Source: Candidatus Babeliales bacterium (GTDB taxonomy: Bacteria; Babelota; Babeliae; Babelales; RVW-14). From it: DNA of 57,198 nt. Every line of letters begins with the position of its first letter. Position 1 is the stretch's first letter. Made by a program: the position numbers and the translations under genes. Below the pieces are notes generated by a model. That model worked only from the letters and a program-made list of their open reading frames with translations. It searched no databases and was not told the DNA's origin. The stretch covers positions 79,078-136,275 of the forward strand of contig JAIERW010000005.1 in the NCBI GenBank assembly GCA_019746485.1. Direction: 5' to 3'. Below are positions 51,744 to 57,198 of this stretch, piece by piece.

Positions 51744-51887
51744 GGCGGGCTTTTCCCCTTTTTTCAAGAATTTAAAACTAGATTGAGGATGGGAAAGTTG
51801 GGGGTTTAAAGTCAAGACTTTTCATTCTTGGCCCAACCGGCTTCACACAAACAATCTCAGTTCAAATTTTTTAAAAGAGAGAAACAA

Positions 51888-52178
51888 TTAAAGTCCCCGC
51901 TTCTTCCACCATTCGTCGCTTTTGAATTCTTCTGGAAGACCTTTTGTTTCTAAAACATTCTCTGCCGGTTCAAGCTTAAGCTCATCGTAAATAATATCGT
52001 AATATTCTTCATTTAGTACTTCTGGTAATTTTTTACCACACCACGGACAATAAGAAAGTAGTTGATCGCATATTCGGCTTTCGCATATGACGTAATATTG
52101 CCTTAAAATTTTATCGTATGAAAATGGTGTTCTTGGGTCATTAAGTTCATTCAGCATAATTTCACAGCAATGTTCCAT
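51888..52178 (-). CDS. DUF6980-like small protein, possible immunity-associated gene
   Basis: The 96-residue protein has an N-terminal MEHCCEIM and a central CDQLLSYCPWCGKKLPEVL with a CPWCG knuckle, resembling DUF6980 proteins seen in immunity gene arrays. The two cysteine pairs may bind zinc. It is the second gene after the HINT toxin candidate. No signal peptide is seen, which fits a cytoplasmic immunity role. The Shine-Dalgarno sequence is weak. Confidence 0.5.
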   Translation of the reverse strand: MEHCCEIMLNELNDPRTPFSYDKILRQYYVICESRICDQLLSYCPWCGKKLPEVLNEEYYDIIYDELKLEPAENVLETKGLPEEFKSDEWWKKRGL

Positions 52179-52198
52179 TTTTTTTACTCAAAAACCTT

Positions 52199-52522
52199 TT
52201 AGAGCTGTTCATTTAGTAAATTTTTCACCATTTTAGCACATTCTGCGACAGACTCATCAAGAACCTCGAAGTTATTGGTTTGTTTCTGATATAGTGGGGT
52301 ATCCCAATCATAGTTTTTTATGATACGAACCACAAAATTTCCTTCTGGATCGCTACTTGGTGACCAGCCAATATCAATCGTATATTCCTCACCATAGCTT
52401 ACTTGAAAAAGGTCTTCATCTAACGAATATTGTTGCTCTTCGAACGCAATATCGGGGTTAATATCAAAGTCATCGTAAGTAACTTGTCCTGGCGAGAAAT
52501 CTAATTTTTTGAATTTAAACAT
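52199..52522 (-). CDS. Immunity-like small protein
   Basis: The ATG at 52522 follows aaggat; the frame extends to a TTG at 52534. The 107-residue acidic cytoplasmic protein contains YTIDIGWSPSSDPEGNFVVRII and ends in a helix. It lies 16 nt after the stop of the HINT toxin candidate and has the size, charge and location of a polymorphic-toxin immunity protein. A specific Imm family was not recognised. Confidence 0.5.
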   Translation of the reverse strand: MFKFKKLDFSPGQVTYDDFDINPDIAFEEQQYSLDEDLFQVSYGEEYTIDIGWSPSSDPEGNFVVRIIKNYDWDTPLYQKQTNNFEVLDESVAECAKMVKNLLNEQL

Positions 52523-52538
52523 AATATCCTTCAATAGA

Positions 52539-53660
52539 TTATTTAATACAATTTAAGTATTCGGCGAGGGTTATTGGGTGCCCGTGAATAACATTAGAAC
52601 TTATTTTAACTTTCATACAATAAGTTTCTGTTCCAGTTGAGGCTCCAATTACCTTATCAGCCTTAAATACCTTAAATGATTTACCATGAACGGAAGTACC
52701 TTCCTTCCATGCCTGGTATTCAAGCTCTTTAATGTTTATGTCAGGTTTATATTTCGCAGCATTGGGACTCCGGGTCGATTTAATAGTATCTTTCCAAATG
52801 GTATTCTTTTTTGGAAAATGTTTATACTGGTGAGGGGTCCAATCAGGTTCCTTTTTGTTATTAGGATCGTTGGGTAGCTGAGAGCCTCCACCTTGCGTAG
52901 GGCCTAATGACCGCTTTCGACCATCATTTGCCTTAATCCACCCACCAACTAATTCAGTATCAAAATACGCAACATACTCTTGAACTTTGTCTTTGTTAAT
53001 AATCTTTTCTGCCAATAAACCAACAAGACCACCAATAACCGCACCACCCACTATGCCTACAGGTCCAAAGAAGCCGCCAAGACGACCGCCCGTGCAGGCA
53101 CTTCCAAAAGGTATGGAAAAACCAAGGGTAACTTCCCATGGCAATGCCATATTGTGCGTAAGCACAAAATACTTTCCTACAAAAAAATTATGGTACTTAC
53201 TCACTTCAAGCGTGTAAACAGTCAGCGGTTGATTAACAAATTCTATGCGCATAATTGCTACTGACCCAACAGAGTCGCTTTTTAGAACATCACCAACTTT
53301 AAGTTGGCAAGCTGGTACCCAGTTGTTGCTGTTGGGAAGATAAAACTCTTGTGCTGGTGTGCACAAAAGATCGTCATGGCCAGAATTTAGAAAATCGTTA
53401 CCAAAGCCAATATGCATGTAGCAATTGGTTTCGCTTTTGCCAGAAGATTTTATATATCCAGAGGTGCAACGATTTTTCCGAAAAGTATAACTGACAACCT
53501 TCTTATTTTTAGAAGGCTTTTTTGCGACATCGTAAATATTTTTCGAACCATTCCATATTTTTACGGGCGTATCCCAACTTAATCCATGGCTATAAACTTG
53601 CCCTGTAAGAACGCAAAATGTAGCAATTAAACAAGCAACAAATGATGTAATTAACCTCAT
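52539..53660 (-). CDS. Secreted HINT-domain toxin candidate (minimal polymorphic toxin)
   Basis: The 373-residue protein has a signal peptide (about 1-25). Residues about 80-170 form a pretoxin-HINT domain: CTPAQEFYLP (100-109), WVPACQLKVGDVL (114-126), LTVYTLEVSKYHNFFVG (146-162) and the terminal VLTHN (166-170). HINT domains cut themselves to release a toxin; the usual H of TxxH is Q104 here, so cutting may be impaired. A Gly-rich hydrophobic segment (about 178-217) could insert into membranes. The C-terminal 110 residues (YKHFPKKN, VHGKSFKVFKADK, SSNVIHGHPITLAEY) form the presumed toxin, of unknown activity. Two immunity-like genes follow on the same strand. No long repeat-containing delivery region is present. 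Confidence 0.7.
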   Translation of the reverse strand: MRLITSFVACLIATFCVLTGQVYSHGLSWDTPVKIWNGSKNIYDVAKKPSKNKKVVSYTFRKNRCTSGYIKSSGKSETNCYMHIGFGNDFLNSGHDDLLCTPAQEFYLPNSNNWVPACQLKVGDVLKSDSVGSVAIMRIEFVNQPLTVYTLEVSKYHNFFVGKYFVLTHNMALPWEVTLGFSIPFGSACTGGRLGGFFGPVGIVGGAVIGGLVGLLAEKIINKDKVQEYVAYFDTELVGGWIKANDGRKRSLGPTQGGGSQLPNDPNNKKEPDWTPHQYKHFPKKNTIWKDTIKSTRSPNAAKYKPDINIKELEYQAWKEGTSVHGKSFKVFKADKVIGASTGTETYCMKVKISSNVIHGHPITLAEYLNCIK

Positions 53661-53758
53661 AATGACATGCTCTCTTTCTCAAAAAATATTTGTATTCAAA
53701 TTCCGAGAAACGTACCACGAATGAGGCTTTGGGGCAAGAACTCTTTATATATTTTGAC

Positions 53759-56695
53759 TCACTTTTTTGCATTAATAAATAAGGCCTGCCCTGTTGATAC
53801 ATTATTTTTCTGGCACACCGGACACTTTTTATTATCTTCATAATTCTTAAGACAGCTTGGATGGAAAAAATGGTTACAAGCAGTCTCTAAAACCAACTCA
53901 TTAACCTTTATTTCAAGATCGCAAATTTTGCATATGCACGGCCCAGAACGAGTTATATTTTTCTTAGGAAAAATGGAATAGTCGGCATATTTGAGAAATT
54001 TTTCCAAAGCGAAATTGCTAAGATCACGAGCTATATCGCGCGGTATTTTGTTATGATATTTTTTCTCAGGACTCGTATCGTTACTGCGTATATTGGCTTT
54101 GGCTCCATTTTTTAGAAGTAAATAGCAAACTTCAGCATTATTGCCTATCACGGCATGATGCAAAGCAGTAACGCCTTCTGAATTTTGAGCATTTACCTGA
54201 GCTTGATAAGCAATAAGAGCGGCAACCATATCAGCCCGCCCTTCACGCGCAGCCCAATTCAAAGCAGTGTCATTGTAATCTCCAGCAACAGCATCTACGC
54301 TTACTCCCTTTTCAAGCAAAAGCAATGCGCATTCTAAAGAACTCGATTTTGACGTTGCACTGTGCAAAGGCGTTGATCCGCCAGAAGCGCATGCACTAAA
54401 GTTGGCTCCATATTTTCCCAAAAGCTTCATGCATTCAACTTTGCCTTCCTGGGCAGCAAAATGCATGGACGTTCTCCCACTATAAGGCCCACCAATCAAA
54501 CAAGCGTTGGGATCAGCGCCATTCTCAAGAAAAAAACGCAACCACTCTACATTTCCAGCATAAGCTGCTGCATGCAAAGGAGTAAATCTACTGGTACCGT
54601 AAAATTTGGAGCATTGACTCAAAGAAACTCCATAGTTAACAAGTAGCTTTATACATTCAAGATTTCCCTGATATGCAGCTTTATACAAAAGCGTCTCTTC
54701 TATTCCTTTCTCAGGTTCTTTATAAACAATATTTGAATCAGCTCCGAATTGCAAAAGCAACTTTATACACTCAATATTTCCCCAATGAATAGCATCATAC
54801 AGAGCCGATCTACACTCGATGCCACTCCCTTTTTGAGTGTAGATAATATTCGGGTTTGCACCGCGTTCGAGAAGCAATTTTATACACTCAAGATTTCGAT
54901 TAGATATTGCTTCATTCAGGGGAGAAAATTCATCCAAACTTCCCTTAGTAAGGGCATTAGGATTGGCCCCATGATCTAAGAGTATCTTTGTAGATTCAAC
55001 ATTTTTGGAAGAATGCAAAAGCGTTACCCCCTCTATCCCTTCCCGCGTATTTTTATAGGCAAGATTTGGATCGGCCCCATGTTCCAGAAGTAATTTTATA
55101 CACTCAATATTTTCCATGGAAACCGCTTCATATAATGGCGTTTTTCCCTCAACACCTTCTTCGCTACTCGTATAAGTAGCATTTGGATGAGCACCATGCT
55201 CTAACAACAATTTAACACCCTCTGTGTTTCCATCAGCAATAGCACAATGTAACGTGCGAACACCAACCCAATCTCTCTCAGTAACCACAGCATTAGGATT
55301 AGCACCATAGTCAAGAAGTAACTTTATGCATTCAGCACTCTCTGAAGCTAAATTCAATGCCGTATATACAAACTCTACAGATTCCTCTGATTCTTCAGAA
55401 GATGCCCCAGGTAACGTAGTCATAATATTTGGATCAGCACCATGCTCAAGAAGTAATTTTACACAGGCAACATTTCCAGCCATCACAGCCTCATGTAGTG
55501 GCGTAAAAACCATACCTCCTTCTTTAACAACGCCAGCATTAGGATTTGCACCATGCTCAAGGAGCAGCTTTAGACAACCAACATTTCCTGTATAAGCCGC
55601 TTGATGCAATGACATAGATCCTTGCACCATCAAGTTGGGGTCGGCTCCACGCTCAAGAAGCAATTTTGTACAGTCAAAAAACCCATGATGAATCGCTGTG
55701 TATAAAGGCGTGGCATACATGATAAAACCACCAATTGAAATATTTGGATTAGCCCCGCAATCAAGGAGTAGTCTCATACACTCCAGATGACCACAAAAAA
55801 CCGCTAGATGAAGAGGACTCATATTGCTCACCGAAAAATTAGGATCAGCCCCACGCTCAATAAGTAACTTTATAAAATCTATATCACCGCGACCAGCTGC
55901 TTCTCGTAAGAGAGTCGTCTCTTGTTCCATCACTTGATCCGCAATTGGTGTTGATATACGGATCACAACATTGCTATCAACACCATACTCGATGAGCAAT
56001 CTCGCACACTTTAAGTCCCTCTTCGAACAGGCCTCACCTAGAAGATTAAGTTTACTTAATTCTTCACAAGTATAGATATTTTTATTCAGAAGCAGGCCTA
56101 AAAAATCGCTATCTTCTTGAGAAACGGCACAAAAAAGAAGTTTGCTCAATTCTTCACGAATAGGCTCTACACCCCGCTTAATCAGCAACTTTACACATTC
56201 AATATTATTTCTATCAAGCGCAAGCGACAAAGGGGTTACGCCAACTTCTTCAGCCGTAATATTAACAGAAGCTCCACGATCAATAAGTAATTTTACTGCC
56301 TCAAAATTGCCGATCATCACGGCAAAACAAAGCGGTGTATAGCCATTATAATCTTCACGATCTTGAACAACAGCGTTAACATCAGCTCCAGAGTCAAGAA
56401 GAAGATTTATACAATCAACATGACCACCCCAAGCAGCAAAGTGCAGTGGTGTTAAACGAGTTTCATTCAAATCAACAGAACGCCCTTTTTCTTTTGCTCG
56501 AGCAACTGCTTTTTGTAGCTTTTCTACTTTTCCCTCGTAAGCATAATCAATAAGTTGCGAGTAAAGAGATTTTGGCTTTTTTTCTTTAACCGCTTCAACA
56601 GATTTTAAAGGTTGATTAGCAGCAAGGAGCGGTCCCTGCTGGGCGTACAATGAAAATATTGATAATGCAAAAAGAATGCTTAGAAGTTTCTTCAC
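53759..56695 (-). CDS. Giant secreted ankyrin-repeat protein with C-terminal RING-H2 finger
   Basis: The start is a GTG at 56695: aagga lies seven bases upstream and the product begins with a clean signal peptide (MKKLLSILFALSIFSLYA). The open frame to 56728 would start at another GTG and add residues before it. The 978-residue protein is a chain of roughly two dozen ankyrin repeats (about residues 65-890; units such as TPLHFAAWGGHVDCINLLLD and ECIKLLLEHGADPN). It ends in a RING-H2 finger C922, C925, C940, H942, H945, C948, C958, C961, with the exact x2-x14-x-x2-x2-x9-x2 spacing of eukaryotic RING-H2 ligases. A host-directed E3 ligase, with ankyrins selecting the target, is inferred. Confidence 0.88.
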   Translation of the reverse strand: MKKLLSILFALSIFSLYAQQGPLLAANQPLKSVEAVKEKKPKSLYSQLIDYAYEGKVEKLQKAVARAKEKGRSVDLNETRLTPLHFAAWGGHVDCINLLLDSGADVNAVVQDREDYNGYTPLCFAVMIGNFEAVKLLIDRGASVNITAEEVGVTPLSLALDRNNIECVKLLIKRGVEPIREELSKLLFCAVSQEDSDFLGLLLNKNIYTCEELSKLNLLGEACSKRDLKCARLLIEYGVDSNVVIRISTPIADQVMEQETTLLREAAGRGDIDFIKLLIERGADPNFSVSNMSPLHLAVFCGHLECMRLLLDCGANPNISIGGFIMYATPLYTAIHHGFFDCTKLLLERGADPNLMVQGSMSLHQAAYTGNVGCLKLLLEHGANPNAGVVKEGGMVFTPLHEAVMAGNVACVKLLLEHGADPNIMTTLPGASSEESEESVEFVYTALNLASESAECIKLLLDYGANPNAVVTERDWVGVRTLHCAIADGNTEGVKLLLEHGAHPNATYTSSEEGVEGKTPLYEAVSMENIECIKLLLEHGADPNLAYKNTREGIEGVTLLHSSKNVESTKILLDHGANPNALTKGSLDEFSPLNEAISNRNLECIKLLLERGANPNIIYTQKGSGIECRSALYDAIHWGNIECIKLLLQFGADSNIVYKEPEKGIEETLLYKAAYQGNLECIKLLVNYGVSLSQCSKFYGTSRFTPLHAAAYAGNVEWLRFFLENGADPNACLIGGPYSGRTSMHFAAQEGKVECMKLLGKYGANFSACASGGSTPLHSATSKSSSLECALLLLEKGVSVDAVAGDYNDTALNWAAREGRADMVAALIAYQAQVNAQNSEGVTALHHAVIGNNAEVCYLLLKNGAKANIRSNDTSPEKKYHNKIPRDIARDLSNFALEKFLKYADYSIFPKKNITRSGPCICKICDLEIKVNELVLETACNHFFHPSCLKNYEDNKKCPVCQKNNVSTGQALFINAKK

Positions 56696-56781
56696 GTATT
56701 TTCCTTTCTCTGAGGAGTTTATTACCACGTTGGCATTTTAATTGAAAATGCGTGAAAAGAAAGAAAAACAATGCGATAAGA

Positions 56782-57198
56782 CTACAGCCCGTAGCGGCGC
56801 TTGCGGTTACTAAATTCAGTAATCGCTTCAATCAGCAGAGAGCGGTCAAACTCGGGAAAGTGCTTGTGCGTAAAATAAAGCTCACTATACGCCGCCTGCC
56901 ACATCATAAAACCGGAAAGGCGACTCTCGCCCGACGTGCGAATAATCAGGTCGGGGTTGGGGTACGGCTGGCCAGACGTGTCGAGCGTTTGAGCAAGCAT
57001 TTCTGGTGTAATTTTAGTGCCCGGCTTGGCTTGGCCCACCAGCTTAGTGCACGCGCGGCATAACTCGTCGCAACTGCCATAATCAACCGCCAAATTAAGC
57101 ACATGATTAGTGTACAGCAACGTTTCTTTTTCAGATAAATCCAACAGTCTCATAGAATCACCGGGAATGCGGTCTTTGCGGCCGAGCCGCACAATGCG
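56782..57198 (-). CDS. uppS: Cis-prenyltransferase (undecaprenyl diphosphate synthase), C-terminal part
   Basis: The frame is open to the window edge, so the N-terminal half with the catalytic Asp lies outside. The visible part has RIVRLGRKDRIP, the LNLAVDYGSCDELCRA segment (family NxAxxYGGRxEI), PYPNPDLIIRTSGESRLSGFM and YSELYF. The RTSGE-R-LSGFM motif binds the diphosphate. Compared with the copy at 47295, it shows the same conserved motifs without evidence of a leader in the visible part, and it is probably the housekeeping enzyme. The ATG at 57192 is internal. Confidence 0.92.
   Translation of the reverse strand, partial: RIVRLGRKDRIPGDSMRLLDLSEKETLLYTNHVLNLAVDYGSCDELCRACTKLVGQAKPGTKITPEMLAQTLDTSGQPYPNPDLIIRTSGESRLSGFMMWQAAYSELYFTHKHFPEFDRSLLIEAITEFSNRKRRYGL

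Noticed and set aside
57001..57192. Start of uppS at 57192
   Set aside because: The frame continues to the window edge and the upstream residues fit the family, so the start is outside.

Overview
The window looks like a chromosomal segment of a Gram-negative, host-dependent bacterium, most plausibly a member of Dependentiae (TM6/Babeliae). This is inferred, not proven. The evidence is a very large share of secreted orphan proteins, ankyrin repeats, poly-serine linkers, eukaryote-like RING, PHD-like and UIM motifs and C-terminal CaaX boxes, next to a standard bacterial core (MreC, PBP2, LysS, RecJ, UvrA, RapZ) and LPS genes (GmhB, two Kdo transferases).

Layout. 1-1460: tail of an Rpn-type nuclease gene, mreC and two tRNA-Arg genes. 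1825-4612: two related secreted zinc-finger/ankyrin proteins, each with its own terminator, and a secreted beta-solenoid protein. 4616-8464 (minus): NDT-like protein, DUF155/RMD1-like protein, gmhB and mrdA. 8756-12046 (plus): secreted proteins behind near-identical sigma70-type promoters, two of them ending in CaaX boxes. 12084-17721: rdgB, a MepB-family gene, a DEAD-box helicase, three tRNAs (His, Pro, Arg) and tandem waaA genes. 17914-21482: secreted double PCD-like protein, secreted glycosyltransferase-like protein and an S41 protease. 21592-27105 (plus): rapZ, an ftsB-like gene, lysS, an Rpn-family gene and recJ. 27174-33123 (plus): more secreted proteins, the last ending in a third CaaX box. 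33172-42333 (minus): a compact six-gene cluster led by an ATAD3-like membrane AAA ATPase and closed by a 1021-residue secreted P-loop-like protein. 42525-46251: uvrA, a lipoprotein APH/choline-kinase-like gene inserted at its 3' end, and the displaced remnant of the old uvrA end. 46823-48116: a small membrane-anchored protein and a cis-prenyltransferase with a signal peptide. 48146-51743 (minus): a degenerate PPP-type phosphatase, a pentameric ligand-gated-channel-like protein and a type-1 periplasmic binding protein. 51888-53660: a HINT-domain secreted toxin candidate with two downstream immunity-like genes. 53759-56695: a giant ankyrin/RING-H2 protein. 56782-end: the 3' part of a second uppS.

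How the genes may work together. The strongest candidate for an undescribed system is the set of exported proteins carrying eukaryotic ubiquitin-system motifs (UIM, RING-H2, PHD-like) or host-prenylation (CaaX) motifs. A subset shares one promoter architecture and a hairpin-containing leader whose stems appear to covary. A second candidate is the ATAD3-like AAA operon of six membrane or secreted proteins. A third is the binding-protein plus ligand-gated-channel pair. All functional statements rest on reading motifs by eye; no database search was possible.
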